A stretch of 22,139 nt of DNA from Limnospira sp050045915 (lineage in GTDB: Bacteria; Cyanobacteriota; Cyanobacteriia; Cyanobacteriales; Microcoleaceae): positions 1 through 22,139 of the forward strand of contig JBNGCR010000080.1 of assembly GCA_050045915.1 (NCBI GenBank), in the 5' to 3' direction. The notes beneath the pieces were generated by a model that saw only the letters and a list, made by a program, of their open reading frames with translations, had not been told where the DNA came from and searched no databases. Shown piece after piece: positions 13,926-21,099 of this stretch; within the stretch, counting starts at the first letter, position 1; each line of letters starts with the position of its first letter. The position numbers and the translations under genes were made by a program.

Positions 13926-15764
13926 ATGAGCCAGTGCCTCAACCCCGACTGTCTCCACGGCAACCCCGACGGTTCCCAATTTTGCCAGAAATGCGGCGGC
14001 AAACTGCGACTCCTCGAACGCTATCGGGCAAAACGGATACTCGGACAGGGCGGCTTCGGACGCACCTTCCTCGCCGTCGATGACTGCAAACCCTCCAAAC
14101 CCCCCTGCGTCATCAAGCAACTTCTCCCCCAGGCGCAGGGAACCGCTACACTACAAAAAGCCGCCGAACTTTTCGACCAGGAGGCGCGGCGTCTGGAAGA
14201 ACTGGGCAAACATCCCCAAATCCCCGAACTTTTGGCGTATTTCACCGCCGATAACCGGCAATATTTGGTGCAAGAATTTATCGACGGGGACACCCTGCAA
14301 CAAGAATTGGAAAATAATGGCGCGTTCACCGAAAACCAAATCCGGTCACTGTTAGAAGATTTGTTGACGGTTTTAGATTTTGTCCACAGTCAAAAAGTCA
14401 TCCACCGGGACATCAAACCGGAAAATATCATCAGACGAAAAAGCGATCAAAAATTAGTCATCGTCGATTTCGGTGCCGCCAAACAGGTGCCGCGCACGTC
14501 CCTCAGCGTCACCGGAACGATTATCGGTTCGGCCGAATACTGCGCCCCGGAACAGGCGATGGGAAAACCCAAATATATCAGCGATTTATATAGTTTGGGT
14601 GTGACCTGTTTGCATTTATTGACTCAGATGAATCCTTTTGATTTATATGATGCGATGGAGGCAGAATGGGTCTGGCGAGATTATTTGAATGGAAATCGGG
14701 TCAGTGACTCATTCGGCAAAATTTTAGATCGTTTGGTGGAAACCAAACCCAAAAGTCGCTATCAGTCCGTCGCGGAAGTTTTGGCAGATTTACAACCTTC
14801 GTCGGGTACAGTTCCACCTTCACCCCAAATCAAGATTCCCGCCAAACCCCAAAATAATACCTTTGAATTTGATATTGTCACAGTCAATGAAAGGGGGAGA
14901 AAAATTAATCGCCGTCAGGGTCAAGCCAAATACATTATCGAAGACCTTGGAGATGGTGTGACTTTGACAATGGTATTAATTCCGGGGGGTACTTTTATGA
15001 TGGGTGCACCGAGTTCTGAAGCAGGAAGTGATGAGAGTGAAAGACCCCAACACCGAGTCACCCTCCAACCCTTCCTGATGGGGAAATATCCTGTCACGCC
15101 GAAACAATGGCGACAAGTCGCCAGCTTCCCAAAACTCCGACGCGACCTTGACCCCGACCCCGACTCCTCAAGAAATTACTCAAATCTTCCCGTCGAAAAA
15201 GTTTCATGGTATGATGCACTCGAGTGGTGCGCCCGTCTCTCCAAAAAAATTGGCAAGCCCTACCGATTGCCCAGTGAAGCTGAGTGGGAATATGCAGCCC
15301 GAGCCGGAACCACCACCCCGTTTCATGTTGGTGAAACCTTGAGTACCGACCTCGCCAACTACAATGGCAACCTCATCTACGGCTCAGGAGTCAAGGGAGT
15401 CTACCGCAAAAAAACGACCCCCGTCGGTCATTTCCAACACGCCAACGCTTTTGGCTTGTATGACATCCACGGGAATGTTTGGGAGTGGTGCGCCGACCCC
15501 TGGCATGAGAATTACAACGGGGCACCAACGGAGGGTCGAGTTTGGGATGAAAAAGATGTGTATGATAACTATGTTGATAATTTAGTAAATTTAATAAATG
15601 CAAAAGAACGCCGAGTTCTGCGGGGCGGTTCATGGAACTACGTTCCTGTAGGCTGTCGCTGTGCCAGCCGCGTCGGGTTTGAACCGGACAACTTCTACAA
15701 CCGCAACTTCGGTGTCCGCGTCGCCTGTTCCGTCCCGGATAATTTTCACTCTTTGCAACTATAA
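13926..15764 (+). CDS. Ser/Thr protein kinase fused to an FGE/C-type-lectin-like domain
   Basis: A 612-residue protein. An N-terminal zinc ribbon uses C4, C9, C20 and C23. A complete eukaryote-like kinase domain follows: glycine loop GQGGFGRT (40-47), K64, HRDIKPENI with D162, DFGAA with D181, and APEQ (207-210). A linker (about 290-330) leads to a formylglycine-generating-enzyme/sulfatase-modifying domain (about 340-605) with MVLIPGGTFMMG, LPSEAEWEYAARAGT, GNVWEWCAD and RGGSWNYVPVGCRCASR. The first of the two FGE oxidase cysteines (normally right after GGS-x-L/W) is Asn here, so true formylglycine activity is unlikely; the fold probably serves as a ligand-binding C-type-lectin module. Kinase-FGE fusions are typical of cyanobacteria. 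No transmembrane helix is seen. Start ATG 13926 lacks a clear ribosome site. The C-terminal 35 residues may be a hypervariable region. Confidence 0.88.
   Translation: MSQCLNPDCLHGNPDGSQFCQKCGGKLRLLERYRAKRILGQGGFGRTFLAVDDCKPSKPPCVIKQLLPQAQGTATLQKAAELFDQEARRLEELGKHPQIPELLAYFTADNRQYLVQEFIDGDTLQQELENNGAFTENQIRSLLEDLLTVLDFVHSQKVIHRDIKPENIIRRKSDQKLVIVDFGAAKQVPRTSLSVTGTIIGSAEYCAPEQAMGKPKYISDLYSLGVTCLHLLTQMNPFDLYDAMEAEWVWRDYLNGNRVSDSFGKILDRLVETKPKSRYQSVAEVLADLQPSSGTVPPSPQIKIPAKPQNNTFEFDIVTVNERGRKINRRQGQAKYIIEDLGDGVTLTMVLIPGGTFMMGAPSSEAGSDESERPQHRVTLQPFLMGKYPVTPKQWRQVASFPKLRRDLDPDPDSSRNYSNLPVEKVSWYDALEWCARLSKKIGKPYRLPSEAEWEYAARAGTTTPFHVGETLSTDLANYNGNLIYGSGVKGVYRKKTTPVGHFQHANAFGLYDIHGNVWEWCADPWHENYNGAPTEGRVWDEKDVYDNYVDNLVNLINAKERRVLRGGSWNYVPVGCRCASRVGFEPDNFYNRNFGVRVACSVPDNFHSLQL
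15621..15725 (+). other. Candidate variable region (VR) of a diversity-generating retroelement
   Basis: The coding end from RGGSW to NFGVRV lies where DGR variable regions lie in FGE/C-type-lectin targets. At places where related proteins usually have Asn (AAY codons) this one has TAC, GTT, GGC, TGT, AGC, GTC, TTT, TTC and TAC, mostly codons reachable from AAY by changes at A only. No template repeat or reverse transcriptase is visible; the scaffold gap begins 64 bases later. Confidence 0.35.
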
Positions 15765-15778
15765 GAAACCGGGTTTCT
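15764..15778. repeat. Palindrome AGAAACCGGGTTTCT next to the gap
   Basis: A perfect 7-bp inverted repeat about a central G, directly after the kinase stop. AGAGTTT before the gap (15782-15788) is matched by AAACTCT after it (about 15917-15923), so a larger palindromic repeat probably spans the gap. Confidence 0.55.
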
Positions 15779-15788
15779 ATGAGAGTTT

Positions 15789-15888
15789 NNNNNNNNNNNN
15801 NNNNNNNNNNNNNNNNNNNNNNNNNNNNNNNNNNNNNNNNNNNNNNNNNNNNNNNNNNNNNNNNNNNNNNNNNNNNNNNNNNNNNNNN
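15789..15888. other. Scaffold gap of 100 N
   Basis: Exactly 100 N, a placeholder of unknown true length. It follows the kinase-FGE gene. The 180 bases after it (15889-16068) hold no supported gene, only an AGAGGGG/CCCCTCT inverted pair and the leader of the ATPase gene. Confidence 0.95.
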
Positions 15889-16068
15889 CCCGACGAAACT
15901 TCGGAGGGCTTTCGGAAACTCTGAGCCCGGATGCCGTACTTGGGAGCGAAGACTATCGCCACCAGAAATAGAGGGGGGGTTTACAGCCGTCCCCTCTTGT
16001 CGCCTTTAATTTCCCGAGAGAGGATGTCAAACTAGAGCAAGTATTCGCACCCTCACGGAGGACAATCG

Positions 16069-17991
16069 ATGGCGACACAAGATCGTTGCTGTTCCTGTCA
16101 CGGGGACGCCCCCGCGCCCAAAACTGCCCAACCCGAACCGGAAAGCCTGCGGGAGGAAGTCTTGCCTCTGGCGGTGATAACGGCAATTTACGTCCTGGCG
16201 CTGATATTCCACGGGTGGCTGAAGCAGGTGGCGTTCGGCTGGGGGGAATATCTCGTGTTCATTCCCCTGTACCTGGCCTGTGGGTGGGGAGTGCTCCGCA
16301 GCGCCGGACGGAATATCTTCCGGGGGCGGGTGTTCGACGAGACGTTTTTGATGAGTTTGGCGACCCTGTGCGCGATCGCCATCAACCAACTTCCCGAAGC
16401 CGTGGCCGTGATGTTATTTTACCGCATCGGGGAGGCATTTCAAGAGTATTCCGTGAAGCGATCGCGGCGATCAATCCGATCGCTGTTGGAAGTGCGCCCC
16501 GACAGCGCAAATTTGCTGGTAGACGGGGAATTGCAGGCCGTTTCTCCGGAGTCGGTGACGGTGGGAAATACGATTTTAATTAAAGCCGGTGAAAAAATCC
16601 CCCTGGACGGAGAAGTAATATCCGGAACCTCCCAAATCGACACCTCGCCGCTGACGGGAGAATCCGTCCCCCGTTCGGTGGAAGTGGGGGAAACCGTCCT
16701 CGCCGGAACCGTCAACAAAACCGGAGTTTTGACGGTGCGGGTGACGAAATTGTTCGCCGAATCTTCGATTACCAAAATTTTGGAATTGGTGGAAAGCGCC
16801 CAGAGTCGGAAGGCGAAAACGGAACGATTTATGACCACCTTCGCCCGGTATTATACGCCGGTAGTGGTGGGGTTGGCGATCGCGATCGCGTTACTTCCCC
16901 CGCTGCTAAATTTCGGCAGTTATCAGGAGTGGTTTTCCCGGGCATTAATTTTATTAGTAATTTCCTGCCCCTGCGGTTTGGTGATCAGCATCCCCCTGGG
17001 CTACTTCGGCGGTGTCGGCGGGGCGGCGAAGCAGGGAATTTTGGTGAAGGGTTCGACGTTTTTGGACGATTTGGCGGCGGTGAAAACTGTTGTATTTGAC
17101 AAAACGGGAACCCTGACCGAGGGAGTATTTGAGGTGACGGAAGTGGTGCCGCACAATGGTTTTACGGAATCCGAACTGGTGAAAATTGCCGCCCAGATCG
17201 AATCCCTTTCCAACCACCCCGTCGCCCGGGCGGTTCGCGACGCCTACGGGCAATCTTTGGAGGGGATATCGGTGGAAAATTACCAGGAAATTGCCGGGTG
17301 CGGCGTCAAGGGAAAATTGCAGAATCAAACGGTAATTGCCGGGGGCGATCGCTTGTTGCACATGGAAAATATCGACCATCCCCTCTGCGACGTGGGGGGC
17401 ACGGCGATTCATCTGGCGGTGGACTGCCGCTATGCCGGATATATCGTGATCGCCGATCGCCTGCGGGAGGATGCGGTGTCGGCGGTCCGGGCGCTGAAGG
17501 ATTTGGGGGTAGACCGGACGGTGATGCTGACGGGGGACGATCGCACCGTGGCCGAACGCATCGCCCGCACCCTGGATCTCGACGGCTACCACGCCGAATT
17601 GATGCCGGAGGATAAGGTTGATCGCCTGGAACAGTTGTTGCGTAAGGATGGCGGACGGGTGGCGTTCGTGGGGGACGGCATCAACGACGCCCCCGCCATC
17701 GCCCGGGCGGATGTGGGTATCGCGATGGGGGCGATGGGTTCCGATGCGGCGATCGAAACGGCGGATGTGGTGATTATGACCGATTCTCCCTCTTTTGTGA
17801 GTCGGGCGATCGCGATGGGGCGAAAAACTCGCCGGATCGTGTGGCAAAATATCGGATTCGCGATCGGGATTAAAGGCTTTTTTATCCTGTTGGGAATTTT
17901 CGGATTGGCGACCATTTGGGAGGCGGTTTTTGCCGATGTGGGGGTGGCATTATTGGCGATTCTGAATGCGACTCGGATCGCGCGATCGTAG
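16069..17991 (+). CDS. P1B-2-type heavy-metal ATPase (Zn/Cd/Pb export)
   Basis: A 640-residue membrane pump that uses ATP to export soft divalent metals. Motifs in order: TGES (196-199), the membrane metal site CPC (300-302), the phosphorylated DKTGT (D344), HP in LSNHPVARAV, GDGINDAP, then N-x7-K (QNIGFAIGIK) and DxG (ADVGVA) in the last two helices. CPC with N-x7-K and DxG is the P1B-2 pattern, which handles zinc, cadmium or lead, not copper or cobalt. The usual N-terminal HMA domain is missing; instead there is a short cysteine cluster CCSCHG (7-12). Start ATG 16069 has GGAGG seven bases upstream. It is a single gene with no SmtB/ArsR regulator adjacent on the visible side; the left side is hidden by the gap. 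Confidence 0.92.
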   Translation: MATQDRCCSCHGDAPAPKTAQPEPESLREEVLPLAVITAIYVLALIFHGWLKQVAFGWGEYLVFIPLYLACGWGVLRSAGRNIFRGRVFDETFLMSLATLCAIAINQLPEAVAVMLFYRIGEAFQEYSVKRSRRSIRSLLEVRPDSANLLVDGELQAVSPESVTVGNTILIKAGEKIPLDGEVISGTSQIDTSPLTGESVPRSVEVGETVLAGTVNKTGVLTVRVTKLFAESSITKILELVESAQSRKAKTERFMTTFARYYTPVVVGLAIAIALLPPLLNFGSYQEWFSRALILLVISCPCGLVISIPLGYFGGVGGAAKQGILVKGSTFLDDLAAVKTVVFDKTGTLTEGVFEVTEVVPHNGFTESELVKIAAQIESLSNHPVARAVRDAYGQSLEGISVENYQEIAGCGVKGKLQNQTVIAGGDRLLHMENIDHPLCDVGGTAIHLAVDCRYAGYIVIADRLREDAVSAVRALKDLGVDRTVMLTGDDRTVAERIARTLDLDGYHAELMPEDKVDRLEQLLRKDGGRVAFVGDGINDAPAIARADVGIAMGAMGSDAAIETADVVIMTDSPSFVSRAIAMGRKTRRIVWQNIGFAIGIKGFFILLGIFGLATIWEAVFADVGVALLAILNATRIARS

Positions 17992-18043
17992 CAGATCCAA
18001 ACCGCCGGGTTGAAGATACGGACGGGGGGATTCGGAAAATTTC

Positions 18044-18069
18044 ACCACAGAGGCACAGAGAACACGGAG
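18044..18069 (+). repeat. Dispersed repeat ACCACAGAGGCACAGAGRAC, copy 2
   Basis: Same 26-base element and orientation as 13832-13857, with one substitution (AGAGAACAC here, AGAGGACAC there). Confidence 0.65.
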
Positions 18070-18183
18070 AGGGGAAGTTCTCGCCCCCCCGGCATCTCAA
18101 TTCTGGGAGGAACCGCGCACCCGTCATATCGAGTTTCGGATCATCAGTTTTCCGATAGATTTCTGAGTATCCAATGACTGACC

Positions 18184-18209
18184 AAAATAGTTTTTATAAA
18201 AACTATTTT
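18184..18209. repeat. 26-bp perfect palindrome (half AAAATAGTTTTTA)
   Basis: The two 13-base halves are exact reverse complements with no loop, and the right side continues into one more T. It is AT-rich apart from one G-C pair per arm. It may be a bidirectional terminator or a protein-binding site between the ATPase gene and cysE; the sequence does not decide. Confidence 0.6.
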
Positions 18210-18253
18210 TGCGGACATGATATCAAACAAGAGAGAAAATCCGGCGGTTTGGC

Positions 18254-18297
18254 CCCCCTCTCCCAAAGTTGGGAGGGAGAGGGGCTGGGGGTGAGGG
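18254..18297. repeat. C-rich dispersed repeat, copy 2 (inverted)
   Basis: CCCCTCTCCCAAAGTTGGGA followed by GGGAGAGGGGCTGGGGGTGA; the reverse complement starts CCCTCACCCCCAGCCCC, like 13764-13804. It can fold through CTCTCCC/GGGAGAG. Confidence 0.6.
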
Positions 18298-18433
18298 CGA
18301 GAGTCTCTATCCCACGGGCGAAAGAGTGGGCCATCCTTCGATTTGAGTAAATCTTGACAAATCCCTTTCTCGAAAAAGCACTCATCCTTTAACATAGATA
18401 AGTGATTTGTTTAACAAAAATTGGTTTTTGATC

Positions 18434-19207
18434 GTGCTAAAGACCCTTCGAGCTGACTTTCGCATTATCTTCGATCGCGATCCTGCTGCACGCAACTGGC
18501 TAGAAGTCCTGTTCTGCTACCCAGGCCTGCAAGCCCTGCTGTTCCACCGCCTAGCCCACTGGCTGTACTGCATCGGCTTGCCCTTCATCCCCCGCCTGAT
18601 CTCCCACCTGTCTCGGTTCGTCACCGGCATCGAAATTCACCCCGGCGCCACCATCGGACAGGGCGTGTTCATCGACCACGGCATGGGGGTGGTGATCGGC
18701 GAAACGGCGATCGTGGGCGACTTCTGCCTGATTTACCAGGGCGTCACCCTCGGGGGGACGGGTAAGGAAAGCGGCAAGCGTCACCCCACCCTCGGCGAAA
18801 ATGTCGTCGTCGGGGCCGGCGCCAAAGTCCTCGGAAACCTGCAAATCGGCAACAACGTCCGCATCGGGGCGGGTTCCGTGGTGTTGCGGGATGTCCCCTC
18901 CAACTGCACCGTGGTGGGGGTTCCCGGCCGCGTGGTGTACCGCTCCGGCGCCCGGGTCGATCCCCTCGAACACGGCAGTCTCCCGGACTCCGAAGCCGTG
19001 GTCATCCGCGCTTTGGTCGATCGCATCGAAACCCTGGAACAGCAGATGGAAGACCTGCGGGAAGAAGGGGTCGTCCGGGTGAAGGCTGGCGTGGGTGCCA
19101 ATTCCCAATCTTTTGACAGGGTATCCCCGGAAGTCGCCACCTTAAGCCGAAGCTGCCGCATCGAGGATCGGGCGTTCCGGGAATTTTTCGACGGTTCCGG
19201 CATTTAA
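18434..19207 (+). CDS. cysE: Serine O-acetyltransferase
   Basis: A 257-residue cytosolic enzyme that makes O-acetylserine from serine and acetyl-CoA, the first step of cysteine synthesis. A short helical N-terminus (MLKTLRADFR) precedes a left-handed beta-helix of hexapeptide repeats (about 60-180). Catalytic D81-H82 lies in IDHGMGVVIGETA; GGTGKESGKRHP (107-118) forms the active-site loop. This is the short CysE form, followed by a less conserved C-terminal tail (about 200-257). GTG 18434 is chosen as start because the protein then begins like other cyanobacterial CysE; TTG 18407 is in frame but adds residues from AT-rich non-coding-like DNA. The stop TAA 19205-19207 overlaps the stop of the convergent PPOX gene. 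Confidence 0.92.
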   Translation: MLKTLRADFRIIFDRDPAARNWLEVLFCYPGLQALLFHRLAHWLYCIGLPFIPRLISHLSRFVTGIEIHPGATIGQGVFIDHGMGVVIGETAIVGDFCLIYQGVTLGGTGKESGKRHPTLGENVVVGAGAKVLGNLQIGNNVRIGAGSVVLRDVPSNCTVVGVPGRVVYRSGARVDPLEHGSLPDSEAVVIRALVDRIETLEQQMEDLREEGVVRVKAGVGANSQSFDRVSPEVATLSRSCRIEDRAFREFFDGSGI

Positions 19208-19788
19208 GGGTTGACAGCGCGATCGCGCCAAGTCCCGTCCGCCCGACAAGTGTAAATGATCCGATCCTGCGGTTCGCCGCGCAACCGCAAATGATCCACC
19301 CACTCCGGTTGCAACAGCAGCAAAGCAAACAGGGACGGGGCTTTTTCCGGGATGGGATCGGGCGGTTCAAAGGCACTCGCGGGCGATCGCTCCTCCCCCG
19401 GTTCGGGCCAGAAAAATTGCGGTTTGGCGCGATCGGACAATTCCTGCCAAGCTTTATGGCGGAGGGCGTCGAGATCGCGATCGCCTGACTCATCGCCAAT
19501 GACCCTCAACTCCCCCGACAGGCGAAACTGTTCCCGGGTTTTGGGAAAGTACCAACAGGCCTCCCCCCGAGGATTTCGGGCGATCTGGGCGATCTTTTCG
19601 CTGCGGAGATCCGTGACAAATTTGAGACAATTACTATTGTCCGCAAATCCCCGAAATACCACCGTCCGATTGGCGGGGCGCCCGTCGGCCCGGACGGTCG
19701 CCAGTTGCAGGTAACGGGAATTGGGAAGACTGCGATTTCGGTGCAGTGCCGCCGCCAAGTGCGATCGCCACGGGGGAAGGGTCATCAT
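19204..19788 (-). CDS. PPOX-class FMN-binding protein, Alr4036 family
   Basis: A 194-residue split-barrel flavoprotein of the pyridoxamine 5'-phosphate oxidase superfamily. The Alr4036-type block is clear: LQLATVRADGRPANRTVVFRGF split as LATVRADGRP (about 29-38) and NRTVVFRGF (40-48), then KFVTDLRSEK (56-65) and the C-terminal WVDHLRLRG and W-x-DRAVNP. Family members bind FMN, but their substrate is not established, so it should not be called PdxH. Start ATG 19788 or the next ATG at 19785. Convergent with cysE, sharing the bases TTAA (19204-19207) so that each strand reads a TAA. Its 5' end is 134 bases from the tocopherol cyclase start, divergently. Confidence 0.87.
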   Translation of the reverse strand: MMTLPPWRSHLAAALHRNRSLPNSRYLQLATVRADGRPANRTVVFRGFADNSNCLKFVTDLRSEKIAQIARNPRGEACWYFPKTREQFRLSGELRVIGDESGDRDLDALRHKAWQELSDRAKPQFFWPEPGEERSPASAFEPPDPIPEKAPSLFALLLLQPEWVDHLRLRGEPQDRIIYTCRADGTWRDRAVNP

Positions 19789-19860
19789 CGATCAAAAAAT
19801 CTCTGCTTCATTTAATATACCGGCTTCCCAAAACCTCAACCTCCGCCCCGACTCCAACTG

Positions 19861-19909
19861 TTGCCTCTTGCCTCTTGCCTCTTGCCTCTTGCCCCTTGCC
19901 CCTTGCCTA
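19861..19909 (+). repeat. Heptamer tandem repeat TTGCCTC/TTGCCCC
   Basis: About seven head-to-tail 7-base units: four TTGCCTC, then TTGCCCC twice, then a partial unit. It is a short-tandem-repeat (STRR) array of the kind known from filamentous cyanobacteria. It ends 13 bases before the tocopherol cyclase start and could slip in length. Confidence 0.8.
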
Positions 19910-19922
19910 CATTGCCTGCCCT

Positions 19923-21020
19923 ATGCTAAGTGCCAAACCGAATCCCCTGCAAACCCCCCACAGTGGCTACCACTGGGACGGGAGCGATCGCGAAGCGTGC
20001 CGTCAGGCATCTCGCCGTTTCTTCGAGGGCTGGTACTACCGCGTCACCCTCCCCGAACCCGGCCAGACCTTCGCCTTCATGTACTCCATCGAAGATCCCC
20101 TGGGGGGCCGGCCCCACAGCGGTGGCGGGGCGCAGATCCTCGGACCCGATGACGGCTACCTCTGCCGCACCTTCCCCGACGTGACGAAATTTTGGGCCAC
20201 CCCCGATGCCCTGGAATTGGGCCACTGGGGAAATACCGACCTGACATCCAGTCCGGGCTATCTCGACCCCCAACTTTTCGATCGCCACATCCGCCAGGGG
20301 TATCAGGGGACGGCGACCTGGCACCAGGGCACCCTCAAAGACGGGCCGAACACCTGCCGGTGGCAATACGCCATCACCCCCGTCTACGGCTGGGGAAACC
20401 CGGCCCGACTCCAGCAGTCCACGGCCGGTTGGTTATCGTTTCTGCCCCTATTTGAACCGGGTTGGCAAATCTTGATGGCCCACGGCTGGGCGACGGGGTG
20501 GATCGAATGGAACGGCGATCGCTACGAGTTTACCAACGCCCCGGCCTACGGCGAAAAAAATTGGGGCGGCGCCTTCCCGGAAAAATGGTTTTGGGTGAAC
20601 TGTAACTGTTTCGACGGAATCCCCGATTTGGCGCTGACAGCGGGGGGCGGACGGCGCGGCGTCCTGTGGTGGATGGAATCCGTGGCGATGGTGGGCATCC
20701 ACTACCGCGGCCAATTTTACGAGTTCGTCCCCTGGAATGGCCGAGTTTCCTGGCAGATCGAACCGTGGGGAAGTTGGCAGATGCAGGCCGACAACGGACA
20801 ATTTCAAGTGTCCCTGGTGGCGAAAAGCGATCGCCCCGGAACCCCCCTCCGCGCCCCCACCCGGGAGGGTCTGACGTTCTGCTGCCGCGACACCATGAAA
20901 GGAGACGTCACCCTGCAATTGCGGCAGGGAAGCCGGCTGATTCTGGAAGCCCACAGTTCCCTGTGCGGCGTGGAAACCGGCGGCGGGCCGTGGACGGAAA
21001 CTTGGACAATTAACAATTAA
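19923..21020 (+). CDS. vte1: Tocopherol cyclase
   Basis: A 365-residue enzyme that closes the chromanol ring of tocopherol in the thylakoid or envelope membranes, protecting lipids from oxidation. Recognised as the Slr1737/VTE1 family from TPHSGYHWDG (about 11-20), RRFFEGWYYRVTLPE, AFMYSIEDP, the Trp-rich middle GWATGWIEWNG and NWGGAFPEKWFWVNCN, and a C-terminal GGGPWTETW. Length matches the Synechocystis protein closely. ATG 19923 is chosen: the frame is open further upstream to 19746, but that part is encoded by heptamer repeats. The last residues TINN and the stop TAA are encoded by an AT-rich repeat. It is a monocistronic gene on the plus strand; no other tocopherol genes are in the window. 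Confidence 0.9.
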   Translation: MLSAKPNPLQTPHSGYHWDGSDREACRQASRRFFEGWYYRVTLPEPGQTFAFMYSIEDPLGGRPHSGGGAQILGPDDGYLCRTFPDVTKFWATPDALELGHWGNTDLTSSPGYLDPQLFDRHIRQGYQGTATWHQGTLKDGPNTCRWQYAITPVYGWGNPARLQQSTAGWLSFLPLFEPGWQILMAHGWATGWIEWNGDRYEFTNAPAYGEKNWGGAFPEKWFWVNCNCFDGIPDLALTAGGGRRGVLWWMESVAMVGIHYRGQFYEFVPWNGRVSWQIEPWGSWQMQADNGQFQVSLVAKSDRPGTPLRAPTREGLTFCCRDTMKGDVTLQLRQGSRLILEAHSSLCGVETGGGPWTETWTINN

Positions 21021-21035
21021 TAATTATTATCAATT
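21006..21035. repeat. AT-rich repeat (ACAATTA/ATTATCA units) containing the tocopherol cyclase stop
   Basis: ACAATTAACAATTAATAATT and an adjoining ATTATCAATTG tract. The final codons and TAA (21018-21020) of the cyclase gene lie in it. Third member of the set with 7709-7746 and 9184-9222. Confidence 0.6.
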
Positions 21036-21082
21036 GATGTCTTCCTCTGGCTCCCTTCCTGGCAATCCTGCCCTCGATCTGT

Positions 21083-21088
21083 TAAGAT
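21083..21088 (+). promoter_or_regulatory. Candidate -10 box TAAGAT of the tRNA gene
   Basis: TAAGAT ends 11 bases before the first tRNA base. A weak -35 (CTGGCA, four of six matches) lies about 17 bases upstream. Confidence 0.35.
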
Positions 21089-21099
21089 GACTAACACCT

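Larger units (their letters stand above)
17992..18433. other. Gene-free, repeat-rich stretch between the ATPase gene and cysE
   Basis: No supported gene in about 440 bases. It contains the ACCACAGAGG repeat (18044-18069), a 26-bp perfect AT palindrome (18184-18209) and the C/G-rich repeat (18254-18297). A perfect TTGACA at 18354-18359 has no -10 box at 16-18 bases. Confidence 0.55.

Noticed and set aside
13926..15764. Formylglycine-generating enzyme activity for the kinase fusion
   Set aside because: The first of the two oxidase cysteines is replaced by Asn, and no sulfatase gene is nearby.
16954..17847. 297-codon minus-strand ORF
   Set aside because: Antisense to the P1B ATPase, with His/Arg-rich composition typical of a shadow frame.
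18354..18359. TTGACA as -35 box of cysE
   Set aside because: No -10-like hexamer lies 16-18 bases downstream.
19861..19909. CRISPR array
   Set aside because: Units are 7 bases with no spacers; it is a simple tandem repeat.
19746..19922. Longer tocopherol cyclase starting near 19746
   Set aside because: The extension is encoded by heptamer repeats and overlaps the start of the divergent gene; ATG 19923 gives the family length.
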